From the NCBI RefSeq assembly GCF_014653695.1, contig NZ_BNAR01000008.1, forward strand, positions 186,001-250,000: 64,000 nt of DNA, written 5' to 3'. Position 1 is the first letter of the stretch. Each line of letters begins with the position of its first letter. The notes beneath the pieces are model-generated. The model worked only from the letters and a program-made list of their open reading frames with translations. It made no database searches and was not told the DNA's origin. The DNA is from Lentzea cavernae. GTDB taxonomy: Bacteria > Actinomycetota > Actinomycetes > Mycobacteriales > Pseudonocardiaceae. Of this stretch, positions 9,678-17,509 are shown piece after piece. The translations under genes and the position numbers were made by a program.

Positions 9678-10919
9678 GTGCTGGCGCTGTCCGTGTTGCT
9701 GCTGGTCGCCGTGCTCGTCTGCGCGGTCGTCCGACCGTGGGGCTGGCCGGAGGCGGCGGTCGCGGTGCCGGCGGCGGTGCTCGTCGTCCTCGTCGGTGCG
9801 CTGCCGTTCGACCACGTCGTGGACGAGGCGGTGCGGCTGGGGCCCGTGATCGGGTTCCTGGCCGCGATCCTCGTGCTCGCGCAGCTCTGCGACGACGAGG
9901 GGCTCTTCCACGCCTGCGGCACCTGGATGGCGCGCGCGTCGGGTGGCAGACCCCGGACGTTGCTGGGCGGCGTGTTCGTCACGGCCTCGGTGACCACGGC
10001 GGTGCTGAGCCTGGACGCGACGGTCGTGCTCCTCACGCCGGTGGTGTTCGCGACGGCCGCACAGCTCGGCGTCAGGCCGAAGCCGCACGTCTACGCGTGC
10101 ACGCACCTGTCCAACAGCGCGTCGCTGCTGCTGCCGGTGTCGAACCTGACGAACCTGCTCGCGTTCGCGTCGAGCGGGCTGAGCTTCACGCGGTTCGCGG
10201 CGCTGATGGCGTTGCCGTGGGTCGTGGCGATCGCCATCGAGTACGTGGTGTTCCGGCGGTTCTTCCGCACCGACCTCGACGCGCCCGTGCACGCCCCGGT
10301 CACGCAGCCTCCGAGCGAGCTGCCGGTGTTCGCCCTGACCGTGGTCGGCCTGACGCTGGTGGGGTTCGTGGTCGCGTCGGCCACCGGGATCGACCCGGCG
10401 TGGGCGGCCTGCGCGGGCGCTGTCGTCATGGCCGTCCGAGCCCTCGCGACGAAGCGCACGACCGCGGTCAAGGTGGTGCGGGCGACCTCCCTGCCGTTCC
10501 TCGCGTTCGTGCTCGGCCTGGGCATCGTGGTCCGGGCCGTGGTCGACAACGGGCTGGACGACGTGCTGAGGCTCGCGATCCCGGGCGGCAACGACCTGCT
10601 GGCGCTGCTCGGAGTCGCCGCGGTCGCCGCCGTCCTCGCCAACGTGATCAACAACCTGCCCGCGGTGCTCGTGCTGCTGCCGCTGGTCGCGCCGATGGGG
10701 CCGGGCGTGGTGCTCGCGGTGCTGCTGGGCGTGAACCTCGGGCCGAACCTCACCTACGCCGGCTCTCTCGCCACGTTGCTGTGGCGGCGGATCGTGCACG
10801 ACCACGACGCCGAGGTGCACCTGCCGGAGTTCACGAAACTCGGCCTGCTCGCCGTGCCTGCCACCCTGATCGGCGCCGTCGTGGCACTGTGGGCGTCCCT
10901 TCAGCTGATCGGAGGATGA
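9678..10919 (+). CDS. ArsB-family / ion-transporter superfamily membrane protein
   Basis: The 413-residue protein has 10-12 hydrophobic segments and the family stretch SVTTAVLSLDATVVLLTPVV, followed by HLSNSASLLLPVSNLTNLLAF. This is the ArsB/NhaD pattern of two inverted repeats with a substrate-binding Asn/Asp-rich turn. The second repeat shows LANVINNLPAVLVLLPL and GVNLGPNLTYAGSLATLLWRR. ArsB exports arsenite, but no arsR or arsC is nearby, so the true substrate may be another anion. GTG start after GGAGGATCCC. It follows the hydroxylase genes by 33 nt and is coupled to the Usp-like gene. Confidence 0.85.
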   Translation: MLALSVLLLVAVLVCAVVRPWGWPEAAVAVPAAVLVVLVGALPFDHVVDEAVRLGPVIGFLAAILVLAQLCDDEGLFHACGTWMARASGGRPRTLLGGVFVTASVTTAVLSLDATVVLLTPVVFATAAQLGVRPKPHVYACTHLSNSASLLLPVSNLTNLLAFASSGLSFTRFAALMALPWVVAIAIEYVVFRRFFRTDLDAPVHAPVTQPPSELPVFALTVVGLTLVGFVVASATGIDPAWAACAGAVVMAVRALATKRTTAVKVVRATSLPFLAFVLGLGIVVRAVVDNGLDDVLRLAIPGGNDLLALLGVAAVAAVLANVINNLPAVLVLLPLVAPMGPGVVLAVLLGVNLGPNLTYAGSLATLLWRRIVHDHDAEVHLPEFTKLGLLAVPATLIGAVVALWASLQLIGG

Positions 10920-10921
10920 TC

Positions 10922-11347
10922 ATGACGGTGGTCGTGTGGATCGCCGACGACACCTGGCAGGACTGCGTCGACGCGGCACGCGCGTACGACGACGACTTCC
11001 TGCTGCTGCACGTCAGCGACGTCGCCGGCGCGGCCCACGGCGCGTTCGCCGGGTTGTTCGGCCGCCACCCGTCGCTCGACCCCGGCACCCGCCTGGACGG
11101 GCTCGCCGCCGACCACGCCACGCACCTCCTCGACGCGGCCGCCGAACGTCTCGGGCGCCCGTGTGCGAGGGAGGCGCGCGTCGGCAGGGTCGAGCACGAA
11201 GTCGTTGCGGCGGCACAGGACGCGTCGCTGCTCGTCCTCTGTCGCGACGGCGACATGAGCCACGCCGGTCCGCGCAGCCTCGGCCCGGCGACCCGGTTCG
11301 TGGTCGACCACGCGACCTGCCCGGTGCTGCTCGTCTGGCCGACCTGA
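10922..11347 (+). CDS. Universal-stress-protein-like domain protein
   Basis: The 141-residue protein has the alternating alpha/beta pattern of the Usp fold: VVVWIADDTWQDC, FLLLHVSDV, a Cys/Arg-rich middle, then EVVAAAQDASLLVLCRDG and ATRFVVDHATCPVLLVWPT. The last stretch is the typical Usp end. GGAGG at 10911-10915 gives the right spacing to the ATG at 10922; an earlier ATG at 10916 overlaps the transporter's stop but would sit on the ribosome-binding site. The classic ATP-binding glycine loop is not evident. It is probably an accessory to the ArsB-like transporter, since Usp domains often accompany ion transporters. Confidence 0.75.
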   Translation: MTVVVWIADDTWQDCVDAARAYDDDFLLLHVSDVAGAAHGAFAGLFGRHPSLDPGTRLDGLAADHATHLLDAAAERLGRPCAREARVGRVEHEVVAAAQDASLLVLCRDGDMSHAGPRSLGPATRFVVDHATCPVLLVWPT

Positions 11348-11363
11348 CTGCTCACACGCAAAC

Positions 11364-11393
11364 TTGCGCGCACGCACTTTTCTCGCATAGTCT
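11364..11393 (+). promoter_or_regulatory. Promoter of a leaderless gene
   Basis: TTGCGC (11364-11369), an 18-nt spacer and TAGTCT (11388-11393) lie 6 nt before the ATG at 11400. The transcription start should therefore fall at or next to the A of the start codon, giving a leaderless mRNA, which is common in actinomycetes. Confidence 0.55.
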
Positions 11394-11399
11394 GAGGCC

Positions 11400-12386
11400 A
11401 TGCGAGCCAAGGGCATCGCGTACGACACCGGTTTCGTGCGCCACGGGGACATTTCGCTGGAGGAGTTCGACCTCGGCGAGGTCAGGCGGGACCTGACCGC
11501 GATCAGGGACGACCTGCACTGCAACGCCGTCCACCTCGTCGGGGGTGATCCGCAGCGGCTCGAGCAGGCCGCGGAGATCGCCGCCGGGCTGGGGCTGGAG
11601 ATCTGGTTCTCGCCGTATCCGCTGGAGCTCACGCCGCCCGAGATCCTCGGCCTGTTCACCGACTGCGCGCGCAGGGCCGAGCGCGTCCGGCGGCAGGGCG
11701 CGCAGGTCGTGTTCGTGACGGGCGTCGAGCTCAGCATCATGAACTCGGGCTTCCTGCCCGGCGACGACGTCCTGCAGCGCCTGGGTCAGCTGCTGGGACG
11801 GCCCGAACGGATGCGGGAGGCCGGCGAGAAGCTCGGCGCGTTCCTCTCCGAAGCCGTCGGCGTTGTGCGGGAACACTTCCAGGGCAGGCTGACCTACGCC
11901 TGCATCCCGTTCGAGAACCCCGACTGGGACCTGTTCGACATCAAGTCGTTCGAGCTGATCCGGTCCGCCGAGGTCGCCGACGTCTACGCGGCGAGCATCA
12001 GGAACGTGGTGGCGCAGGGGAAACCGGTCGCCATCACCGGTTTCGGCACGGCGGCGTGGCACGGGTCGGGGGCCGTGGCGCCGCGCAGCATGGAGATCGT
12101 CGAGCACGACGAGGCCGGGTTGCCGGTCCGCGTGAAGGACGGCCACGTCCGCGACGAGGAGGAGCAGGCCACGTACCTGCGCGAGGTGCTGGAGACCTTC
12201 GAGGCCGAGGGCGTCGACAGCGCGTTCGTCTACATGTTCGCGCTCAGGAACTACACGCACCGGCCGGACGACCCGAGCCGCGACCTCGACATGGCAGGTC
12301 CCGGCATCGTGAAGGTCCTCGAGGACGGCACCTGGGAGCCCAAGGCGGCGTTCGGCGCCGTCGCCGAGGTCTACGCGCGCGTTTAA
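11400..12386 (+). CDS. TIM-barrel glycosidase-like protein, function unknown
   Basis: The 328-residue soluble protein begins MRAKGIAYDTGF and alternates strands and helices in a barrel-like order: IRDDLHCNAVHLVGG, GLEIWFSPYP, VVFVTGVELSIMNSG, LTYACIPFENPDWD, KPVAITGFGTAAW, VDSAFVYMFALRNY. Acidic residues close several strands (VTGVELS, PFENPDWD), as in retaining glycoside hydrolases. Actinobacterial homologues have, as I recall, sometimes been labelled abortive-infection proteins without support. No signal peptide is present, so it is cytosolic. The promoter implies a leaderless message. The fold is a reasonable reading; the function is not known. Confidence 0.65.
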   Translation: MRAKGIAYDTGFVRHGDISLEEFDLGEVRRDLTAIRDDLHCNAVHLVGGDPQRLEQAAEIAAGLGLEIWFSPYPLELTPPEILGLFTDCARRAERVRRQGAQVVFVTGVELSIMNSGFLPGDDVLQRLGQLLGRPERMREAGEKLGAFLSEAVGVVREHFQGRLTYACIPFENPDWDLFDIKSFELIRSAEVADVYAASIRNVVAQGKPVAITGFGTAAWHGSGAVAPRSMEIVEHDEAGLPVRVKDGHVRDEEEQATYLREVLETFEAEGVDSAFVYMFALRNYTHRPDDPSRDLDMAGPGIVKVLEDGTWEPKAAFGAVAEVYARV

Positions 12387-12429
12387 CCGCTTGGCGAGCA
12401 CGGGAGCGCCAGCCAGACTCGTGGGCACC

Positions 12430-13218
12430 ATGAGCGCAAGGTTGCGAGCGATCGCCCACGACACCGTCGCCATCTCGGAGCGCGGCTCCTACTCCACCCC
12501 CGCTGGCGAGGTCGCCATCGCCGTCACCCCCGCGGTCGAGGGGACCCGGCTGCACCTGCCGGACGAGGTGCTGCCGCTCCCGCCGGAGACCGGTGACGCC
12601 CGGATCGAGGTCACCAACGAGTCCACTGTGGACGCCACGCGCCGCCTCGGCGGTGACGTGGCGGCGTTGAACTTCGCCTCCGCGCGCAGTGCCGGCGGCG
12701 GGTTCCTCAACGGTGCGCAGGCGCAGGAGGAGAGCGTCGCGCGTGCGTCGGCGCTCTACCTCTGCCTGCGCGCCGCGGGTGAGTTCTACGCGTACCACCG
12801 CGCGCACGAGGACCTCACCTACACCGACCGCGTGATCTACTCGCCGCGCGTGCCGGTGTTCAAGGACGACAAGGGGACTCTGCTGCCCGAGCCGTACGAG
12901 GTCTCGTTCCTCACCGCTGCCGCGCCGAACAGGTCCGCGATCCTGCGCAACCAGCCGGAACGCGCCGAGGACATCCCGCTCGCGTTGTTCCGGCGGACCA
13001 TCCGCGTCCTGCACGTCGCCGCGTCGCACGGTCACCGCCGGCTCGTGCTGGGCGCGTGGGGGTGCGGCGTCTTCGGCAACGACCCCGCGACCGTCGCGCG
13101 GATCTTCGCGCTCGCGTTGCGGGACAACCGGTTCTTCGACCACGTCGTCTTCGCCGTGCTCGACCGGCAGAAGGGCGCGCCGACGTTCAGCGCGTTCGCC
13201 GACGCCCTGCATGGGTAG
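12430..13218 (+). CDS. TIGR02452-family PARG-like macrodomain protein
   Basis: This 262-residue protein matches the microbial PARG-like family: VAALNFASARSAGGGFLNGAQAQEESVARASALYLCL contains the GGG-x6-QEE catalytic loop used by bacterial poly(ADP-ribose) glycohydrolases to hold the ribose and protonate the glycosidic bond. VLGAWGCGVFGNDPATVARIF is the second phosphate-binding loop of the macrodomain. It probably removes ADP-ribose from proteins or nucleic acids, or processes ADP-ribose from NAD breakdown. ATG at 12430 is taken; a GTG at 12421 is possible. The stop overlaps the start region of the next gene by a few bases. Confidence 0.88.
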   Translation: MSARLRAIAHDTVAISERGSYSTPAGEVAIAVTPAVEGTRLHLPDEVLPLPPETGDARIEVTNESTVDATRRLGGDVAALNFASARSAGGGFLNGAQAQEESVARASALYLCLRAAGEFYAYHRAHEDLTYTDRVIYSPRVPVFKDDKGTLLPEPYEVSFLTAAAPNRSAILRNQPERAEDIPLALFRRTIRVLHVAASHGHRRLVLGAWGCGVFGNDPATVARIFALALRDNRFFDHVVFAVLDRQKGAPTFSAFADALHG

Positions 13219-13228
13219 CATTCCGCCC

Positions 13229-13687
13229 ATGACCAGCGAACCCGTGCGCGCGACCGACCGTCCAGGAGACGCGTCGCCGTTCGCGCTGGGGTTGTTGCTG
13301 CGCCGCGCCCACTGGCGGGCGGCGGCGGTCATGGGGGAGTCGCTGCGGCCCCTCGGCATCGAACTGCGGCACTTCGCCGTGCTGATGGAGCTCGTCAACG
13401 GCGGGCCCGCGATGCAGCGGGACCTGGCGCCGGCGACGGGCACGGACAAGGCCGGGATCATGCGCGTCGTCGACGACCTGGAGCGCAAGGGCCTGGCCGT
13501 GCGCAAGGCCGTGCCGGGGGATCGGCGGGCGCGCGCCGTGGAGATCACCCCGGCGGGCCTCGCGCTCTTCGACGAGGTCCACGCGGTGGCCGGGCCGCAG
13601 TCCGAACGGCTGGGGTCCGTCCTCGACCGCGGCGAGCGTGACCAGCTCGAGGTGCTGCTGACCAAGCTCGCCCACTCCGAGGGCTAG
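13229..13687 (+). CDS. MarR-family transcriptional regulator
   Basis: The 152-residue regulator has the winged helix AMQRDLAPATGTDKAGIMRVVDDLERKGLAVRKAVPGDRRARAVEITPAG, the standard MarR layout. The ATG at 13229 is preferred over one at 13211, because the earlier start lies within the end of the PARG-like gene. It converges on the azoreductase gene, and the two share the palindromic tetramer CTAG at 13684-13687 as overlapping stop codons. A double palindrome upstream of the azoreductase (14304-14332) is a candidate binding site. MarR-type control of quinone- or azo-reductases is well known in other bacteria. Confidence 0.9.
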   Translation: MTSEPVRATDRPGDASPFALGLLLRRAHWRAAAVMGESLRPLGIELRHFAVLMELVNGGPAMQRDLAPATGTDKAGIMRVVDDLERKGLAVRKAVPGDRRARAVEITPAGLALFDEVHAVAGPQSERLGSVLDRGERDQLEVLLTKLAHSEG

Positions 13688-14286
13688 AGCCTCTTCGCCG
13701 CGACGACCGCCTCGTCCAGCGCGCGCTCGCGGGACGCCTCGTACAACGGGACCAGTGCGGACATCGCGGGGTTGCGGGGCGCCATCGTGAGCTCCGGGAC
13801 GATGAAACCGACCTCCAGCCCGAGCTTGTCGGTGAGCACGGCCCGCAGGTAGTTCCGCACGAACTCGAACCCCTCGCGCGGCGTGCCCTGCTCGTAGGAA
13901 CCGCCCCGGCTCGCGACGACGGTGACCGGCTTGCCCTGGCACGTCATGGTCCCGCCGGACGTGCGGCCCAGCAGGATCACGTTGTCCAGCCAGGCTTTGA
14001 GCGTCGACGGGATGCCGAAGTTGTACATCGGGGCGCCGATCAGCACGGCGTCCGCGCGCTCCAGTTCGTCGACCAGCACGAGCCGGGCGGCGAACGCGGC
14101 GGACCCGGTGTCGAGGTGGCCCTCGGCGGTGATGTGCGGGACGGGTGCCGCGGCGAGGTCGCGGTGGATCACGACGCCGTCCGGGTGCTGCTCCTCCCAG
14201 GCGTGCCGGAAGGCCGCCGCGACGGACCGCGAGTGGGACGCGTCAGCGGGGAACACGGACGAGTCGACGTGCAACAGCGTGGCCAT
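13684..14286 (-). CDS. azoR: FMN-dependent NADH:quinone/azo reductase (AzoR-like)
   Basis: The 200-residue flavodoxin-like enzyme reduces quinones, azo dyes or nitroaromatics by two-electron transfer from NAD(P)H. It starts MATLLHVDSS and has the FMN-binding stretches PMYNFGIPSTLKAWLD and VVASRGGSY, both hallmarks of AzoR. The length matches the family. It diverges from a nitroreductase gene across about 95 nt that hold two palindromes, so both enzymes may be co-controlled. Its stop codon shares CTAG with the MarR gene. The specific electron acceptor is not known. Confidence 0.93.
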   Translation of the reverse strand: MATLLHVDSSVFPADASHSRSVAAAFRHAWEEQHPDGVVIHRDLAAAPVPHITAEGHLDTGSAAFAARLVLVDELERADAVLIGAPMYNFGIPSTLKAWLDNVILLGRTSGGTMTCQGKPVTVVASRGGSYEQGTPREGFEFVRNYLRAVLTDKLGLEVGFIVPELTMAPRNPAMSALVPLYEASRERALDEAVVAAKRL

Positions 14287-14303
14287 GTGGTCTCTCCTAC
14301 TCC

Positions 14304-14332
14304 GTATCGCTCGATATCGTATCGATCGATAC
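14304..14332. promoter_or_regulatory. Double palindrome upstream of azoreductase and nitroreductase
   Basis: GTATCGATCGATAC (14319-14332) is a perfect 14-bp palindrome. One base away, GTATCGCTCGATAT (14304-14317) is an imperfect copy. Two adjacent 14-bp dimer sites in the divergent azoR/nitroreductase region suggest an operator for a redox- or quinone-sensing regulator, most simply the MarR protein encoded at 13229-13687. Confidence 0.7.
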
Positions 14333-14382
14333 CATCTCACTTGTAACCAGACGACCACGTCAAGTGAGGGGACCGGGTTGTG

Positions 14383-15045
14383 ATGGACGTCTATGAGGCC
14401 GTCGCGAGTCGCAGGGCGGTGCGCGCGTTCACCGATCGGCCGGTGGCGCGGGAAGTGCTCGAACGCGTGCTGGAGGCGGCGGCCTGGGCGCCGTCCGCGT
14501 CGAACATCCAGCCGTGGCGCAGTTACGTCGTGACCGGGCGACCGCTGGCGGAGCTCAAGAAGCGCGCCGCGGAACGTCTCGCCGCGGGGGATCCGTGGGA
14601 CGAGCCGGAGTACCGGCAGTACCCGCCGGAGCTGAAGTCGCCGTACCGCGAACGCCGTGAGGCCTTCGGGGCGCAGCGCTACGGATCGCTCGGCATCGCC
14701 CGTGGCGACCTGGAGGCGCGGCAACGGGCGGCGTCGGCGAACTGGGAGTGCTTCGGCGCCCCAGCGGCGCTGTTCTGCTACCTCGACCGCGACATGGGCT
14801 CGCCGCAGTGGTCCGACGCCGGCATGTACCTGCAGACCGTGATGCTGCTCCTCAGGGGAGAGGGGCTGCACAGCTGCCCGCAGATGGCCTGGGCGAAGTT
14901 CGCCACGCTGGTCGCCGACGTCGTGGCTCCGGAGGAGGGACTCGTGCTCTTCTGCGGCCTGTCGATCGGGTACGAGAATGCTGCCGTGGTGGAGCCACGG
15001 ACGGGTCGGGCGCCGTTCGCGGAGACCGTCGAGTTCATCGATTAG
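14383..15045 (+). CDS. Nitroreductase-family flavoenzyme
   Basis: This 220-residue FMN enzyme has the nitroreductase N-terminus VYEAVASRRAVRAFTDRPV with the phosphate-binding Ser-Arg-Arg-Ala-Val-Arg, then LEAAAWAPSASNIQPWR. The late stretch LRGEGLHSCPQMAWAKF and the end GLSIGYENA are also typical. It probably reduces nitroaromatics, quinones or enones with NAD(P)H. A GTG at 14380 directly precedes the chosen ATG at 14383; GAGGGGA upstream serves either. It is divergent from azoR with a shared double palindrome. Confidence 0.92.
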   Translation: MDVYEAVASRRAVRAFTDRPVAREVLERVLEAAAWAPSASNIQPWRSYVVTGRPLAELKKRAAERLAAGDPWDEPEYRQYPPELKSPYRERREAFGAQRYGSLGIARGDLEARQRAASANWECFGAPAALFCYLDRDMGSPQWSDAGMYLQTVMLLLRGEGLHSCPQMAWAKFATLVADVVAPEEGLVLFCGLSIGYENAAVVEPRTGRAPFAETVEFID

Positions 15046-15102
15046 GCCCCTGACCTGCGGTGAGCCACAATGATGCCAAGTTGAGCCAGAATTACTTGCT
15101 GG

Positions 15103-15120
15103 TGGCACCACCGTGTGCCA
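15103..15120. promoter_or_regulatory. Inverted repeat upstream of the RHH regulator gene
   Basis: TGGCAC-CACCGT-GTGCCA is a perfect 6-6-6 inverted repeat ending 10 nt before the ATG at 15131. A shorter element, TGATGCCA, occurs at 15071-15078 and again at 15124-15131. Ribbon-helix-helix dimers bind short repeated half-sites, so this is a candidate autoregulatory operator. Confidence 0.45.
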
Positions 15121-15130
15121 TAGTGATGCC

Positions 15131-15652
15131 ATGGATCTGACCCCGTATGTGGCTTCCCTCGGCCGCGAGCTGCTGACCGCCGTCGAGACCGGCGGCGACG
15201 AAGCGAGTGCGCTGGTCGAGCGGTTGACCGTGACGATGGAGTCGGCGATCCGGCTGGCACTGCTCGAAGCGCTGTCCGCCGCCGCCGACGAGATCACCGC
15301 GGACCTGGCACCGGACTCGGTGCAGGTGCTGCTGCGGGGCCGTGACCCGAAGTTCGTCGTGACGCGCCGGGCGCCCGAGCCGGCCGCCGCCGCGCCGGAG
15401 CCCGCTCCCGCCGCGCCCACCGAGGACGTGGCGGCCGGCTTCGACGACGGCACCACCGTGCGGATCAACGTCCGCCTGCCCGAACCTCTCAAGGCCGCGA
15501 TCGACGAGGCCGCGGCCAAGGAGGGGCGTTCGGTCAACGCCTGGCTCGTGCGTGCCGCGTCCGCCCAGCTGAGCCCGAAGCGCGAAACCGTCGAGGAATC
15601 GATCGCCCACAGCCTCACCGGCTCGCAGCGCCTCATCGGCTGGGTCCGCTAA
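15131..15652 (+). CDS. Ribbon-helix-helix (HicB/Arc-like) DNA-binding protein
   Basis: The 173-residue protein has three parts. An N-terminal helical region (about 1-75) begins MDLTPYVASLGRELLTAVE. An Ala/Pro-rich linker follows at about 80-100. The C-terminal ribbon-helix-helix reads TVRINVRLPEPLKAAIDEAAAKEGRSVNAWLVRAA. Such proteins are often named HicB-like, but no HicA toxin is present, so a repressor role is more likely than a toxin-antitoxin role. It heads an operon with a DUF4097 protein, a DrrAB-type exporter and a P450, with a 68-nt gap to the next gene. Confidence 0.82.
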   Translation: MDLTPYVASLGRELLTAVETGGDEASALVERLTVTMESAIRLALLEALSAAADEITADLAPDSVQVLLRGRDPKFVVTRRAPEPAAAAPEPAPAAPTEDVAAGFDDGTTVRINVRLPEPLKAAIDEAAAKEGRSVNAWLVRAASAQLSPKRETVEESIAHSLTGSQRLIGWVR

Positions 15653-15720
15653 CACCCGTCCGGCATCACATCGCCCCGACCTGCGGGGATGTTCCACCGA
15701 CACCTTCTGAGGGGACAGCC

Positions 15721-16563
15721 ATGCCTTCTTACGACACGCCGGATCCGATTTCCGTGCTGCTCGACGTCTACGCGGGCCACGTCCAGATCGTCGCGACCGA
15801 CCGCACCACCACCGCGGTCGACCTGCGGCCCTCGGACTCGTCCGACTCCTCGGACGTCGAGGCCGCGCAGAAGACCAGGGTCGACTACGCCGACGGCACG
15901 CTGATCGTGCGCGGGCCGAAGCGGACGTTCGACTTCTCCAGGAAGACCAGGTCGGTCGACGTCGTGATCGAGCTGCCCACCGGGTCCAAGGTGGACCTCG
16001 ACGTGACGGCGGGCAGCATCCGCACCACCGGGGTGCTCGGCGAGACCGAGGCCGACCTGTCCGCGGGCAACATCAACCTCGACCGCACCGGCCGGCTGAA
16101 GGCCGACACCGGCGCCGGGCAGGTCAAGATCGGCACGGTCACGGGCAACGCCGAGGTCAAGACCGGCAGCGGGCACATCCGCGTCGGCAGGGTCGACGGC
16201 GCGCTGGTCGTCAAGAACTCCAACGGCCACATCGACGTCGGCGTGGTCGAGGGCGAGCTGAGGGCCCGTTCGGCCAACGGCGACATCAACGTCGAACGCG
16301 CCGGGGCCCTGGTGGAGGCCAGGACCGCGATGGGGTCCATCGAGGTCGCCGAGGTCGTCAGCGACTCCGTCACGCTGAACACCGCGATGGGCGGCATCGA
16401 GATCGGGATCGCCCACGGCACGGCCGCGTGGATCGACGCCAAGACCTCGTTCGGCCGCGTCTCCAACACGCTCGACGTGAGCGACGGCCCCGGCAACTCC
16501 ACCCAGACCGTCAAGGTCACCGCCCACACGTCCTTCGGCGACATCTCCGTCCGCCGTGCCTGA
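15721..16563 (+). CDS. DUF4097-family beta-helix-like protein
   Basis: The 280-residue protein consists of repeating short beta strands (VDLDVTAGSIRTTGVLG, EADLSAGNINLD, KADTGAGQVKIGTV, VKTGSGHIRVGRV, VKNSNGHIDVGVV, ARSANGDINVERA), a repeat of about 20-22 residues characteristic of DUF4097 and adhesin-like right-handed beta structures. There is no signal peptide. I recall this family sitting between an RHH regulator and a DrrAB-type ABC exporter in many actinomycetes, as it does here. Its role is unknown. ATG follows GAGGGGACAGCC. Confidence 0.85.
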   Translation: MPSYDTPDPISVLLDVYAGHVQIVATDRTTTAVDLRPSDSSDSSDVEAAQKTRVDYADGTLIVRGPKRTFDFSRKTRSVDVVIELPTGSKVDLDVTAGSIRTTGVLGETEADLSAGNINLDRTGRLKADTGAGQVKIGTVTGNAEVKTGSGHIRVGRVDGALVVKNSNGHIDVGVVEGELRARSANGDINVERAGALVEARTAMGSIEVAEVVSDSVTLNTAMGGIEIGIAHGTAAWIDAKTSFGRVSNTLDVSDGPGNSTQTVKVTAHTSFGDISVRRA

Positions 16564-16573
16564 GGGGAACTCC

Positions 16574-17509
16574 ATGAACGCGATCAAGGCAACCGGCCTG
16601 CGCCGCTCCTACGGCGACAACGAGGTGCTCAAGGGCGTCGACCTGTTCGTCCAGCGCGGCACCGTCTTCTCGTTGCTCGGCGCGAACGGCGCCGGCAAGA
16701 CCACCACCGTGAAGATCCTGTCCACGTTGATCAGAGCGGACGGCGGCAGCGCGTCCGTCGCCGGTCACGACGTGGCCGCCGACCCCGACGCCGTGCGTGC
16801 CGCGATCGGTGTCACCGGCCAGTTCTCCGCCGTCGACAACCTGATGACGGGCCGCGAGAACCTGAAGCTCATGGCCGACCTGCACCACCTCGGCAAGGCC
16901 GACGGCAGGCGCAAGGTCGAGCAGCTGCTGGAGCAGTTCGACCTGGTGGACGCGGCCGACAAGTCCGCGTCGACCTACTCCGGCGGCATGCGGCGCCGGC
17001 TCGACCTCGCGATGACGCTGGTCGGGTCGCCGCAGGTGATCTTCCTGGACGAGCCGACCACCGGCCTCGACCCGCGCAGCCGCCGCACCATGTGGCAGAT
17101 CGTGCGGGACCTGGTGGCGAGCGGCGTCACGATCTTCCTCACCACCCAGTACCTGGAGGAGGCCGACGAGCTCGCCGACCGGATCGCGGTGCTCGACCAC
17201 GGCAGGATCGTCGCCGAGGGCACCGCGGACGAGCTCAAGCGCCGCATGCCCGGTGGGCACGTCCTGTTGCAGTTCACCGATCTGCGCCACCTCGAAGCCG
17301 CGACCCGCGTCGTCGGCGAGGCCACGCGCGACGGTGACGCGCTCGCCCTGCGGGTGCCGAGCGACGGCAGCGTCCGTTCGCTCAAGGCACTGCTCGACCG
17401 GCTCGACGGCAACGCCGTCGCCGTCGAGTCGCTCAGCACCCACACGCCCGACCTCGACGACGTCTTCCTCGCCCTCACCGGCAACCCCGAAAAGGTGACC
17501 CAGTCATGA
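16574..17509 (+). CDS. ABC exporter ATP-binding protein, DrrA family
   Basis: The 311-residue ATPase shows Walker A GANGAGKTTT, signature YSGGMRRRLDLA, Walker B VIFLDEPTTGLD and the H-loop region LTTQYLEEADELADRI. The C-terminal extension (about 230-311) ends TPDLDDVFLALTG, as in the daunorubicin-resistance DrrA group that powers export of hydrophobic drugs or lipids. GAGGGGA precedes the ATG at 16574. Its stop overlaps the permease start (ATGA), so the pair is coupled. Confidence 0.93.
   Translation: MNAIKATGLRRSYGDNEVLKGVDLFVQRGTVFSLLGANGAGKTTTVKILSTLIRADGGSASVAGHDVAADPDAVRAAIGVTGQFSAVDNLMTGRENLKLMADLHHLGKADGRRKVEQLLEQFDLVDAADKSASTYSGGMRRRLDLAMTLVGSPQVIFLDEPTTGLDPRSRRTMWQIVRDLVASGVTIFLTTQYLEEADELADRIAVLDHGRIVAEGTADELKRRMPGGHVLLQFTDLRHLEAATRVVGEATRDGDALALRVPSDGSVRSLKALLDRLDGNAVAVESLSTHTPDLDDVFLALTGNPEKVTQS

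Noticed and set aside
15131..15652. HicAB toxin-antitoxin module
   Set aside because: Only the RHH half is present, no HicA-like toxin frame is adjacent, and the downstream genes form an export operon.
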